Source of the DNA: Pseudozyma flocculosa PF-1
Lineage: Eukaryota; Basidiomycota; Ustilaginomycetes; Ustilaginales; Ustilaginaceae
Assembly: GCF_000417875.1 (NCBI RefSeq)
Contig: NW_006920886.1
Coordinates: forward strand, 157,347-221,346
Direction: 5' to 3'
DNA: 64,000 nucleotides
Shown: positions 24,674-34,617 of the stretch, piece after piece
Position numbering within the stretch: the first letter of the stretch is position 1
Layout: the number at the start of each line of letters is the position of its first letter
The notes under the pieces: model-generated
The model's input: the letters and a program-made list of their open reading frames with translations, nothing else
The model's database searches: none
Told to the model about the DNA's origin: nothing
Made by a program: the position numbers and the translations under genes

Positions 24674-24750
24674 TGGCTTCTTCCTTCCGGTTCCTGGTTG
24701 CTTCTGATGGTCGATGAGCAGGACGAGGCCGGTCCGCCTATGTACAAGCG

Positions 24751-24770
24751 GCTCGCTCGATCGAGCGAGC
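24751..24770. repeat. Perfect 20-base palindrome
   Basis: GCTCGCTCGATCGAGCGAGC reads the same on both strands with no spacer. It could extrude a hairpin or bind a dimeric protein, but no adjacent gene start explains it. Confidence 0.85.
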
Positions 24771-27340
24771 AATGCGCTGAGCGAGGAACAGGCAGGCTGC
24801 GTTACAGCATGTGCTGCGGACAGAGGGGCTTCGTGCACACCATCATGAACCGTCCCTGGCTTTCGTGATCACCTGAGGGCCAGACAGCGTGCGTACTGTA
24901 CCTTGTATGTCCTCCGACTCCGCCCGGCAGGGAGCAGGTTGGTGATCTTCCGTGACAAAGTACACTCAGGGACTCGGGCACACGACGGGTCGGGAGAGCG
25001 CTTTCACCCCCCAGGTGCGCCGCTGGAGCCCCAGCTTTCTTCCAAGGCAGTCGGAATGCTGAAGATTCACCGCTCGGCTTCTCCGCTTTGGCCTGGAGCA
25101 GCAGGTGGTAGAGAAGTGTCGCAAGGCAGGGGCTCGGTCCGCTGCCCTGCTTGCCTGCTTTGCTGCTTGATGCCCTTGCCGGCCTGCTTGCGCGCTGGCT
25201 TGCATGGGAAGATTTCGGCCTTCCCGACGTTGCCTGAACTGGCCGCTCGAAGGACCTCCAGGGAGGGGCGACGCATTTGCCGCTCCCACGAGCCTCCTTT
25301 CATGCTGGCAAGAGCCACCCCTGTCGAGCTCGTGCGTGTATGGTCGCTGGCCGTTTCGAGCCAAGCCAGCAAGCGGCGCCGCGCTGTGCCGCCTCCGTCC
25401 ACCGTACCTCTCGCTTGCTTGGGCGAAGGAACGGACGGTGGCTTGCCGCAGCGATGGTGCTGTGAGCTCATTTCGGTAGGCAGCGGTAGACTGGGCGGAG
25501 CTGAAAGACAACGACGCAAGGCTCTTCTTCCCGAGGCTAAGCCATTTAGGCTTTGGACATACCCTGCGTGCGGGACCATCAGCGTGCTTCCTGAAACACG
25601 ACAATCGTCGTCGTCCGAACAACACCGGCCTTCACAAGGGGGGGCAGGGCGAGCATGCGTAGGGCCTCCCATCACGTACGGCCAATACCGTACCGCTGGT
25701 CGGCCGGACGGCAAGCGGCGAAAACAGGCGGGATCCGGCTCAGCAAGCGCGGGACGGGTGCAGCGGATGAGCCGGCGCGCTGGCCGACCTGTCGAGCGTC
25801 TGACAGCCGCAGCCGGCTGGAGCAGCGAGCAAGGTCGGTGGTCCCGACCCCGTCCGGCAGGCATGCAGCAGCGTGGGAGGAGCCAGGCGTGGCTGAGGGC
25901 AACAGGTCGGGGCGGTGCCCAAGGAGCGCAACGTTGTCGACGCGGGCGGCCTACTCTATCTCTCTCTCTCTTAGCTTGGCTTCCATCTTGCCGCCTGCAG
26001 AGTTGCATGCCCGCCCGCAACGTGCGTGCAGGCGAAGCGATTTCACGTTCAAGAGAGACAAGCGCCGTCAGGTCCAGTTCCTGTCTGGGCGAGCTTCCAC
26101 GCCACGCCTGGCCAGTCTAGCCCTGCCTTCGTGCTCGCTGGCTTGCCACGCCGTTGCCTTTTGGCGTGCTAGATTTGGCTGGCCATTTTCCTGCCCGTCC
26201 CGGCCTGCCCTTTCACAACCCCCACCCTTGCAAACTTTCGGGAGGGCCGACGTGATTTCATCGCCAGCCTGCCAGCAGGTAGGCTAGGATACGCCGTTGC
26301 CGCCCTCGAGCCCCCCCTGCTTGCCTCACCTTAGCCTGTTCGCAGACTTGCCGGGCCTTCCGCTCAGTCTCGGCCCCCTTCGGCGAGGCCGACGTCCAAC
26401 ACCCAAACACACACCGCCGGGCAGGCTGAAGCAAGCAAGCAAGGCGCGAAAGGCTACGGTACGCAGCCTACCTGCTGCTTATCTTTCTTCTGGCGCACCG
26501 CCTTTCCGCTTCTGAGCTCCCGGTACGGTAGCAAACACAACGACCTGGCCGGCAGGTTCGCAGCCGCTCTCAACCGACTCAGGCCCAACCGACGAGGCGA
26601 CCCGAACAACTACACTACGTCCCCGCCGCCGCCGACTACATACCTCTTCTTGCCGCCACATGCTACCCTATCGTGCCCCCTCGAGACACCTTGACTCCTT
26701 CGCAGCCCCCACTTGGTATCGTCTGCACATGACGCCATTCGCCCTGCACCCCCAAAAGTGAGCTCTAAGCTAAGCTCGGCCTCGGTCGCGCCACCTCATT
26801 CAACGCCGGGCGCCCTCGGGACATTTCGGAGCTTCCGTCTCTCGCTCTGCCGTCCTCTCGGTCCGCCCTGGCTTTCACCCAACAGAGGCCCGGCCCTTCG
26901 AACCGCTGGCGCCTCGATCTTGCGCCACACTGCATCACCCATCACGACGTCCGTATCTTTGGCGACAGACAGGCTTCCCTGCGGCCGCCGGCTCAATCTT
27001 TGTGCCATTCGACCCCGACTTCGACCTCGGCGTTCTGGGTGTCGTGTCGATACCTAGCAGCCTGCCTCGTCTGGCTCAGCAGCTGGCATCTTCGCAACCA
27101 CCAAAGCCACAACCATCAGCTCTGTTGCCCATCCCTCGACGACACCGGCTGCGATCTTGACGCTGCCTAGAGCCATCGCAGATCGCCGAAGGAATCCGTC
27201 CTGCCACATCGACACGTCTAGCGGTACCACCATCACCACCCTCCCCATCTGGTCAACATCCGCAAGGGCCAGTCGAGCCGCCACGTCGCACTCGCCTTCC
27301 TGTCTGCCTGCCGACTTCAAATCTTGACCTCGTCGCATCG

Positions 27341-29737
27341 ATGTCGGCCTCTAGCTCCCGGTCGGGCTCTGCCCAGCACACAGCAGCGACGACGCCCCGC
27401 TCCTCACCTTCTTCGTATCAGGGTCCTTGGACTAACGACGTGCCGAGACCCAAGGGCAACCGGTCGCCCGAAGTCGACCTAACGACCGCAGTTCCTGCCA
27501 TCGCCCACAGCTTCCCCTCTTCGGGAAGCGCCAGCGGGAGCCAGACGGCCGCCGGCTCGACTGACCAGTGGTGGGAGCATGTCCTGCCGCCGGGTCAGTT
27601 GGCCGAACGCCTGAGGCGCGCACAGATGTCTTCCGACGCGCGATCGAGCACGGCCGCGAGACGGTTCAAGACACCGCTCGCTGGCGCCACGCCCTCGGAG
27701 CGCAAGGTCTGGAAGGGCTTCTCGGAGCTCGACCAGGGCGACACTGTCCGCCGTCGCGGCGCATCCCACCGCGTCGACAGGTCTGCCCGCAGCAGCGCCC
27801 AGACCAGCGCCGAGGCGTCGAGCGACGAGAGTGCCAGCCACTCGGAGCAGCACAGCCCGGACAGCAAAGTCTCGAGCCTGGGTCACTACGACGACCTGGT
27901 CGGCACCTTTGACGCCGAGCGCTACTGGTCCGGCCTTCGGGGCGATCCGGCCCCACGTTCGTTTTCGCGTTCAGGCTCTGCAAGGCGGGCGCGCGTGCAC
28001 AGCGAGGACGGCCTTGGGCTCGGCATCGCCTCGACCTCGACAGCGGCCAATACGCACAAGGGCTCGCAGCACGCGCATCTGCGGCACTTTGGCTACAGCG
28101 GCTTCGTCTCGCCGACCCTCTCCGACACGCCCGAGGTCAGCTCCAACGACGAGTCCGAGGATCGGCACAGCACCGCCACCACCACGGCGGCAGCGACCCC
28201 GACGACGACGACAACGTTCACGACCACCTCGCGCCACAGCCGCACCGTCAGCATGACTTCTACGGTCAGATCGGGCCATACCTACGCCCAGCCTCCGGCC
28301 ATACTGCGGTCGCACTTTGATCGCTCCGAGGACGGCGTCGAGTCCATCTACGACCCCGGCAGCGGGCGTGATCGCTTCGCCACCTCCGAGCGCATCAGGC
28401 ACGTCAGCTTCGATGGCGACCTGCGCGACGTCGCCAAAGCCACAGCCGCGGCTGCGGCCATGTACCGCTTCCCGACTGCCGCTTCGCAGCCCATCCACTC
28501 TGCCCACGAGCGGCCCAGCCACTTCCGAGATGGCTGCGATGCCTTCGAAGGATTCGCTTCGCGCTCCAACAGCACGAGGCGGTCGAGGCACGGCTTCCGG
28601 TCCGGCGGCCACCACCACCGCGCTTCGAGCTACTCGGCCCCGGTCAGCCCGCGCGGCTCGATGCAATTCCACGGCTCCGCCACCGTATTCGGCGGACCGC
28701 CGGCTTCTCGATCGTCGGCGGGCCACCGCCGCGCGAGCTCGATCCCGGACGTCGCGCTGCTCGACAGCCTCAACGTGGCGCAGAACCAGCTGGCGACCGC
28801 CGGCAACCTAGCTGCCACTCTGACGAGGCAGTTGTCGGCACCGCTGCGGCCCGTCTTCCACCTCACCCTCTTTCTCAGCATTTCGAGCATCACGCTCGTC
28901 TCGCTCGCCTGCTTCCTGGCCGCCGGCTACTTTTTGACGGCCTGGGACGACCTGGCTACCAAGCGACAGCGGGTGGGCGCGGCCGCCGGCAGCGCGCGCA
29001 AGAACCTCGGCGCCACGGTGGCGTGGGGCATGCACATGCTGTCTGACTCGCCATCCCCCGCTTCCAGGAATCGCAGGCCGCAGAAGCCAGCCTCCGAAAC
29101 CGACGACGCAAACGCCGACGGCTACGACATCCCAGGGTCGTCCGAGCAGGCCCGCAGTCGAACTCATCGGGCATGGCCCGTCAGCTTCGCCCTTGCCAGC
29201 GCGTCGGCGGTCGCATGCAGGGTCCTCCCCAAGCCCCTGTACGAGGCCATGGGCTTGTCCTCCACGGGCTTCGCCGGTGGCGACCGCCCGACGATGCCAC
29301 GGGGCACCCGTCCTCGCGAAGCCGGTACCAGGCCCTCGCCTGCGTCGACGTCGCGCCTGCCTCCCCGACCGCCGCTGTCGCTCTTGCTGCCCTCGATCTT
29401 CTTCACGCTGCTGATCGCCGTCGGCGCCGGTCTGGCCAGCTTCTTTGCATCTCGACGCGCCGCGGCCGCCTCTGCCGGCGCTGGCGAGGCGAGCTTCCCG
29501 AGGTCTGGCTTCGCATCGCCGCGCGACACGGGCGACCGCACGCCTCCGGACCTGGCCTCGACGGCCTTTTTCCAGCCGCAGCCCAGCGCAGCCATCGGCC
29601 GCAGCAACAGCGGCGGCGGTGCTGCCATGCACGACCGGAGGCGCAGTCGGACAGCCTTCAGCCCGTCGCTGGACAGCGGCTTCGAGCGCTTCGCCGCCGC
29701 CACGTCCGCCTCGCCCATCTTGGCTCCCCACGCTTGA
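27341..29737 (+). CDS. Unrecognised 798-aa protein with two membrane segments
   Basis: Single-exon gene; I do not recognise the family. The first 490 residues are hydrophilic and Ser/Arg/His-rich, with an early ordered-looking patch (QWWEHVLPPGQLAERLRRAQ) and another with FKTPLAGATPSERKVWKGF, then a Thr run (TTTTTFTTT). Two hydrophobic helices stand out: about residues 504-527 (LTLFLSISSITLVSLACFLA) and about 679-703 (LSLLLPSIFFTLLIAVGAGL). There is no signal peptide, so the long N-terminus is probably cytosolic, and the segment between the helices would face the lumen or outside if both cross the membrane. The tail after the second helix is disordered. The protein pattern (phospho-rich cytosolic arm plus short membrane anchors) suggests an endomembrane or nuclear-envelope scaffold, but that is speculation. 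Coding status is well supported by frame length and composition. Confidence 0.72.
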   Translation: MSASSSRSGSAQHTAATTPRSSPSSYQGPWTNDVPRPKGNRSPEVDLTTAVPAIAHSFPSSGSASGSQTAAGSTDQWWEHVLPPGQLAERLRRAQMSSDARSSTAARRFKTPLAGATPSERKVWKGFSELDQGDTVRRRGASHRVDRSARSSAQTSAEASSDESASHSEQHSPDSKVSSLGHYDDLVGTFDAERYWSGLRGDPAPRSFSRSGSARRARVHSEDGLGLGIASTSTAANTHKGSQHAHLRHFGYSGFVSPTLSDTPEVSSNDESEDRHSTATTTAAATPTTTTTFTTTSRHSRTVSMTSTVRSGHTYAQPPAILRSHFDRSEDGVESIYDPGSGRDRFATSERIRHVSFDGDLRDVAKATAAAAAMYRFPTAASQPIHSAHERPSHFRDGCDAFEGFASRSNSTRRSRHGFRSGGHHHRASSYSAPVSPRGSMQFHGSATVFGGPPASRSSAGHRRASSIPDVALLDSLNVAQNQLATAGNLAATLTRQLSAPLRPVFHLTLFLSISSITLVSLACFLAAGYFLTAWDDLATKRQRVGAAAGSARKNLGATVAWGMHMLSDSPSPASRNRRPQKPASETDDANADGYDIPGSSEQARSRTHRAWPVSFALASASAVACRVLPKPLYEAMGLSSTGFAGGDRPTMPRGTRPREAGTRPSPASTSRLPPRPPLSLLLPSIFFTLLIAVGAGLASFFASRRAAAASAGAGEASFPRSGFASPRDTGDRTPPDLASTAFFQPQPSAAIGRSNSGGGAAMHDRRRSRTAFSPSLDSGFERFAAATSASPILAPHA

Positions 29738-30229
29738 AGAATTCGCCGCAGCGACCATCCGACTATACCCGTCTTGGTTTCCACGCATTCCCGACTTTCC
29801 CCTGTCTTTCCCTCTCTCCCTCACACACACAAACACACGAAAAGCGCTCGTCGTTGTTCTGAGAGCGTGTCTTTCCCGGTCTCGCCGTGGCTCTCCCGCA
29901 CATCTCGTCTCTCTAGCATCCACACGGGCCGCACACACGAACCCCGACCCCTTCTGGGCATGACCACATCAGCATAAAAGGGGCGCTCCATCCTCAACGG
30001 TGGCCTGGCCCGGCATAAGCAGCAGCACCTGCGCGTCAATGGCAATTCACCTCTCGCAGCATTTGGCATCCCTCTGGCGGCGGCAGCGACGACGACGACG
30101 ATCCCTTCTAGACGCCGCCTTGCGTTGCCTGTGTCAAAAGGCCGATTGATTAATCAAGTGGCACTGATCGCCCAGGTGCGATTGCTGGCAAAAGGTCGCG
30201 CGTTCTACGTCACTGAGGCGGGGGGCAGG
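29738..30229. other. Convergent 3' intergenic region
   Basis: About 490 bases between the membrane-protein stop (+) and the RRP1 stop (-). It must contain both 3' ends. A run of ACAC repeats lies at about 29820-29840. No gene was seen. Confidence 0.5.
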
Positions 30230-31899
30230 CTACTCGTCGTCCTGCTCCTCCTCATCGTCGTCACCTTCTTCGAGTGCTTCCGTCTCTTGAGCGGCAGAAG
30301 CGGGGAGGACGGCATCGACGCCCGATCCGTCGAGGGCATTGAGGCGATCCTGCTCCTCCCTCCAGAGCTCATAGATCTTCCTCCTGCGCGAGTGGTGCGC
30401 CGAGGGGCTGGAGGCCGCCTCGAACAGAAGGCGGAAGACGGCCCGGCGCAGCGCCAGCGGCCCCTCGTCGTCCTCGTCGTCTTCTGCCTCGTCCTCGTCG
30501 GCATCTGCGTTGGGAGAGGCGACGGGCTCGGCAAGGGCGAGGAGCATCGGGTACTGCACCGCATCCTCGTCGTCGCCCGCGGCGTCAGAGTCAAAGTCTG
30601 GGTAGTCGTCCGAGTCTGCGTCCGATGCGGCCTCGTCGTTCTCGTCGTCCTCTTCTTCCTCCTCCTCCTCCTCCTTCTCTCCCTCCTCTTCGGCCGCTGC
30701 ACCTTCTCCGTCAGCAGCGGCTTTCGCCTTGCCGTTGGCCGCGGCCTTTCCGTCCCTCGATGCCACCGCCTCCTCAACCTCCTCGTCGTCCTCGTCATCG
30801 TCCGCATCGGCATCGACGAGGTGCTGAGCCGCCCGCAGCGTGTCGTCGAGGAACGGCTGGATGACGCTCTCCATGATGTTGGCGTACGTCACCTTGTTGA
30901 GCGCCACTGTCGCACTCTGGATAAAGGGCGAGAGGAGCTTGGTGACGGGCACCAGCGTGACGTTCTCGTCGTCGCCGTTGCCGTCATCGCCTCCCTCTTC
31001 GTTCTCCTCATCCTCCTCCTCCGTCGAGGAGAGTTCCTGGCTCCACGTGACGGCATTTTCGAGCTCCTCGAGGTAGATGTCGGCGACGTGGTAGGTTATC
31101 GAGACGGGCACCTTTGTGTCGTTGACGCTGCGTGTGCGGGACAGGAATCAGGAGGGGGGTAGATGGCAGAGCAAGGTTCAGCTAGGGTACTGATCGGCCT
31201 GTTCGCGCCGCTTGGCCCGTCGGGGGAGGAGGATGACGGCGGGTGACACGTACGCGAGGGGTGCGCCGGGTGCGCAGAGCATGCTGGCAAAGAGGTCGGT
31301 GGCCTCTGCGTTCCACTGCTCGGTGGCCAGCAGGCGGAATCCGGCATTGATGAACCTGCGCATGAGCAGGAGGAACTTGTTGATCCTGTGCTTGTCGACG
31401 CCGTGCCACTCGCGCACAATGGTGCGCCAAAAGGCGTTCCAGAACTCCAACCCTTCCCTCGCCCGCCGGCTCATCGCACCCTCGTGATCCTGCTTCCGCC
31501 CCCCTTCCCCTTGCCCTCGGCCTCTCCCTCGCTTTCCTTGGGGAAGACGAGGCAGAGCTCTGCAAGCTTGTTGGCGAGGTCCTGCTGCACCAGCGGCTTG
31601 TCCGACATCCAGAAGCAGTAAAAGATTCCCTTCCACAGCTTCTCGAGCTCGAGGGGCGAGAGCGGGGCGGGGCGCGGAGACGAGAGGAACGACGAGAGCG
31701 ATCGGATGGCGAGGTCGCGTGTCTTTTTCGAGGTCGATGCGAGCGCCTTGCCCAGCGGTAGCTCGGCTGGTGGTGGGGCGGCTGCCTTCTTTGATGGTCG
31801 GGAGGACGAGGACGAGGACGAGGCCGTCTTGCCCTTCTTGCTGGACGGCGCCTCGATTGCCGCGGCAGCCGAGGGCGTCTTGCGTTTTGTCGATGGCAT
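30230..31899 (-). CDS. RRP1: Ribosomal RNA processing protein 1 (Rrp1/Nop52)
   Basis: Rrp1 is a nucleolar protein needed for 27S pre-rRNA processing and 60S subunit assembly. The start at 31899 gives MPSTKRKTPS, a basic nucleolar-type N-terminus. Family blocks follow in order: LELEKLWKGIFYCFWMSDKP, LEFWNAFWRTIVREWHGVDK, INKFLLLMRRF, then VPVSITYHVADIYLEELE, and a long acidic C-terminal tail with Asp/Glu runs that is usual in the family. The second junction (donor GTACGT at 31253, acceptor CAG before 31127) is clean. The first is not: joining the two conserved blocks needs a frame change near 31490-31548, met by a 59-base intron with a weak GTCTTC donor, giving exons 31549-31899, 31254-31489 and 30230-31127 (494 aa). 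A sequencing error there is the alternative. The 'KESEGEAEGKGKGGGS' stretch is either intron or an insertion. Confidence 0.85.
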
Positions 31900-32430
31900 C
31901 GTGGCGGCGACTGGCGGCGAGTGGGCGAGACCGGGCGTGCGAGTCTGCGCGATAGAGGGTGAGGATGGCAAGGCGACGATGCTGTGGTGGTCGTTGGTTG
32001 TTGGACGGCAGCGGCCAGATTCAGCTGAAAAGAAAGCGGTCGGGCAGCCCAGCCGCCAGCCAGCCAGCCTTGGGAAAAAGTTCAACGGCTTCAAAAAATC
32101 TCGGCGGGCGTCGCGGGCGTGTCTTACGTAAGCGAGAATATCCATGCGTGCCCCTTTCGCCCGCTAGCCATCGCTACTGCGACGACCAGCACGAGCACCA
32201 CGGCCAGCAGTGATGCGAGCAGTGGCGAGGTGAGGCTCTACAGCTTGCAATGAGGACGACCAGAGTACAGGGTTGCAAGGGGCGAGCGGGTCGCGCTACT
32301 GATACAGGCGGGTTAGGTGCGGGTGCGGGGGACAGGCTACAACATCGCGGCGAGGGCGGAGCGGCAACGGCAACAGCGACGGGATGCGATGTAGGACAAG
32401 CAGGAGACTCATTGAGGGCCGGCGCCCGCT
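31900..32430. other. Intergenic region between RRP1 and the GTPBP1-type gene
   Basis: 531 bases upstream of RRP1 (-) and downstream of the GTPBP1-type stop (-). It should contain the RRP1 promoter. No separate gene was seen. Confidence 0.5.
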
Positions 32431-34617
32431 TCAGACGCCCACGGCGGTCGCTGCAGGTGCCGGCGGGACGGCAGACGCGGGCGCCGACGACGACGACGAT
32501 GACGATTGGGCGCCGCCAGCCGCTTGCGATCCGCCCGTAACCAGCGGTCCCGACTGACCGACGGAGCGGACCACGCCGATCAGTTTCGTCTTGCCCTCGC
32601 GCGTAATCAGCTTCATCCCGGGCTTGACAAACTCGGGGTAGCGCAGGAACTGGAGCCGCAGCTTGGCGCGGTCACCCGTCCTCACTACGGGCTTGTCGCC
32701 TCCCGGGTTGGCAGCAGAGGCCGGCGTGTCGCCCGACTTGCCGTCGAGCTTGGCGATGCCAATGATGCGCACCGTCTGCCGGATGCTGGCGGCGTGCAGC
32801 ACCATGCACGAGCCGAGCGACAGCGTGGTGCTGTGGTAGAGGCAGAGGATCTCTGCGTCAAACTCCATAAAAGCCCGCGGCGCCGGGTCGGTGCGGCTGA
32901 GCATCACCATGCCCTTGCGCACCTGATTGCGCCGGATCTTTTTCAGCGCAAACGACACCGACTGCCCGGCGCTGGCGCCGTCGACGTTGACGCGCTTACG
33001 CTGGATCGAGCGGATCGACGTGACGCTAAACTGGCCCAGCGTGTCCGGGCCGATCAGCAGGTTGTCGCCCACCCTGCAGCTGCCCGAGAGGACCACGCCC
33101 GACACGACGGTGCCAACGAAGGGTACCGAAAAGATGTCCGAGATTTGGAACTCGAACGGCTGGTCGACGCGGAACTTGGCGGCGCTGGCCTGCGGCAGGA
33201 TGTTGAGGAAGCTGCGCAGCAGGTCGAGGTTCTCGCCGGTCACGTTGCTGATCTGGAAGACGGGGCAGATGCGCTCCGTCTCTAGGCGCAGCGCCGTGTC
33301 GACGACCTGTCCCATGTCGCCGATAAAGACGGGCGCCTTGCGGCAGCCGGGCGACTTGAGGATCTTGCACAGCTGCTTGATGGTCGCCTCGAGGATGTGG
33401 GCGGGCGTCATGTCGACCTTGGTGATGCACACGATGACGGGCACCGACAAGGCCAGCGCAATGCCCAGGTGCTCCTTGGACATGCCGATCAGGCCGGCAT
33501 TGGCGCCGACCATAAGCATGACAAAGTCCGGCAGGCAACCCGTCATGCCAAACACGGTCGTCTTGAGGTATCGCTCGTGACCAGCGAGGTCCTGCAGAGG
33601 GTAGGCAGGGAAACCCGGCGAGGGACGACGCACCATCAGCAACCCTGTTCCCGCGACCCGAGTCGAGGCGACGATCGGCGCCCAGGCACTCACGATAAAC
33701 GAAATCACCTTGGAGGCCTTTGCACAGACCTCTTCCCACGACATCTTCCTGCCGGGCTCGCTGCCGTTGCCGTTGGTGACGGGGCTGCCCTTGGAGTCGA
33801 AGCCCATGATCTCCATGCCGACGCTGCTGGTGCGGCCCGATTCGATCTCGTGCTTGTGGCGGAAGAGGTTGACGCGCGCCTTGCCCCTGCCGTCGTCGAG
33901 GCCGCCCTTTGTCAGCACGCCGAGCATGGTGCTCTTGCCGGCATCGACGTTGCCAATGACGGCGATGCGAAGCTCCACGAGCTCCTCGGCGCTGGCAGGG
34001 ATGCGGCGGATCATCAGGTGGGCTATCCTCTCGCCATCCTGGGTGGTCTCGACATGGAGGAGCTTTGAGTCGCAGTCGGCAATCTTGCTGGCGGCTTCGA
34101 CATTGGCGATGGCCTGTTCGAGCTCGCTCTGCGACAGCGACATGGGCTGGCCGCCGTTCTGCTGGGCCGAGCCGACGTGGAGCACGAATTCGCCGCCCTC
34201 ACGCGTGATGCGGTCGGCGATGTAGTCGGCCAGCCCGACCTCTTTTGGAGCCTCTGGTGCTAATGCGGCGTCGGTAACCGCCGCTCCGTCGTGCCCTGTC
34301 GCAGACTGAGCCTCGGCGACTTTCGTTGGGGCCTCGCGCTCGCGGACAGGCTCGAGGAGTAATGCCTTGAGCGTCTTTCCGCGGAGGTCGAGAGGCGCGT
34401 TGCCGAGCGAGGTGCTCTGGAGAGAGGACGTCAATGTGTCGACGGTGTGGCTCTTCTTGTCCTTGGCGGCAGCAGCGACAGCGCTGTTGGCCGACGATTT
34501 CGGCTTGGAGGCCTGCTCAGCGGTCGCGGTGATTTTGGGTGTTGGCTGGGTGCGGGGATAGGAGGCAGCTACGGCGGCTGCCCCAGTTGTCGGCGCCGTT
34601 TTGCTGCCGGTCGACAT
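32431..34617 (-). CDS. GTPBP1/GTPBP2-type translational GTPase
   Basis: A member of the EF-Tu-like GP-1 family (animal GTPBP1/2), which acts on elongating or stalled ribosomes and mRNA turnover. Two exons: 33694-34617 and 32431-33591, 694 aa, start MSTGSKTAPT at 34617. The GTPase signatures are all present: G1 GNVDAGKST (about residue 221), G3 DLAGHE made across the splice junction as ISFI/DLAGHERYLKTT, and G4 ITKVDM (about residue 363). Family-specific blocks include TVFGMTGCLPDFVMLMVGAN, SPGCRKAPVFI, ERICPVFQISNVTGENLDLL, SVPFVGTVVSGV and VSFALKKIRRNQVRKGMVM. The N-terminal 130 residues are Ala/Ser-rich and variable. The intron is 102 bases, a multiple of three without a stop, so unspliced mRNA stays open and would put 34 residues right before G3. 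The tail ends in an Ala/Pro-rich stretch. Confidence 0.93.
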   Translation of the reverse strand: MSTGSKTAPTTGAAAVAASYPRTQPTPKITATAEQASKPKSSANSAVAAAAKDKKSHTVDTLTSSLQSTSLGNAPLDLRGKTLKALLLEPVREREAPTKVAEAQSATGHDGAAVTDAALAPEAPKEVGLADYIADRITREGGEFVLHVGSAQQNGGQPMSLSQSELEQAIANVEAASKIADCDSKLLHVETTQDGERIAHLMIRRIPASAEELVELRIAVIGNVDAGKSTMLGVLTKGGLDDGRGKARVNLFRHKHEIESGRTSSVGMEIMGFDSKGSPVTNGNGSEPGRKMSWEEVCAKASKVISFIVSAWAPIVASTRVAGTGLLMVRRPSPGFPAYPLQDLAGHERYLKTTVFGMTGCLPDFVMLMVGANAGLIGMSKEHLGIALALSVPVIVCITKVDMTPAHILEATIKQLCKILKSPGCRKAPVFIGDMGQVVDTALRLETERICPVFQISNVTGENLDLLRSFLNILPQASAAKFRVDQPFEFQISDIFSVPFVGTVVSGVVLSGSCRVGDNLLIGPDTLGQFSVTSIRSIQRKRVNVDGASAGQSVSFALKKIRRNQVRKGMVMLSRTDPAPRAFMEFDAEILCLYHSTTLSLGSCMVLHAASIRQTVRIIGIAKLDGKSGDTPASAANPGGDKPVVRTGDRAKLRLQFLRYPEFVKPGMKLITREGKTKLIGVVRSVGQSGPLVTGGSQAAGGAQSSSSSSSAPASAVPPAPAATAVGV

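Larger units (their letters stand above)
22917..27340. other. 4.4-kb gene-poor region
   Basis: No gene could be supported. Several medium open frames on both strands (for example 23283-23834 minus, 24903-26120 plus) lack domains and consistent continuation. Weakly protein-like fragments on the minus strand between about 23300 and 24200 could be a degenerate or poorly expressed gene. The region holds a pair of diverged direct repeats (23536-23595 and 24615-24673), a GCTC run near 24469-24490 and a perfect 20-base palindrome (24751-24770). The final 300 bases before 27341 are C-rich and would be the promoter and leader of the membrane-protein gene. Confidence 0.45.

Noticed and set aside
24903..26120. 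405-codon plus frame and matching minus-strand frame
   Set aside because: Both strands are open over the same region and neither shows protein-like sequence, which points to non-coding GC-rich DNA.
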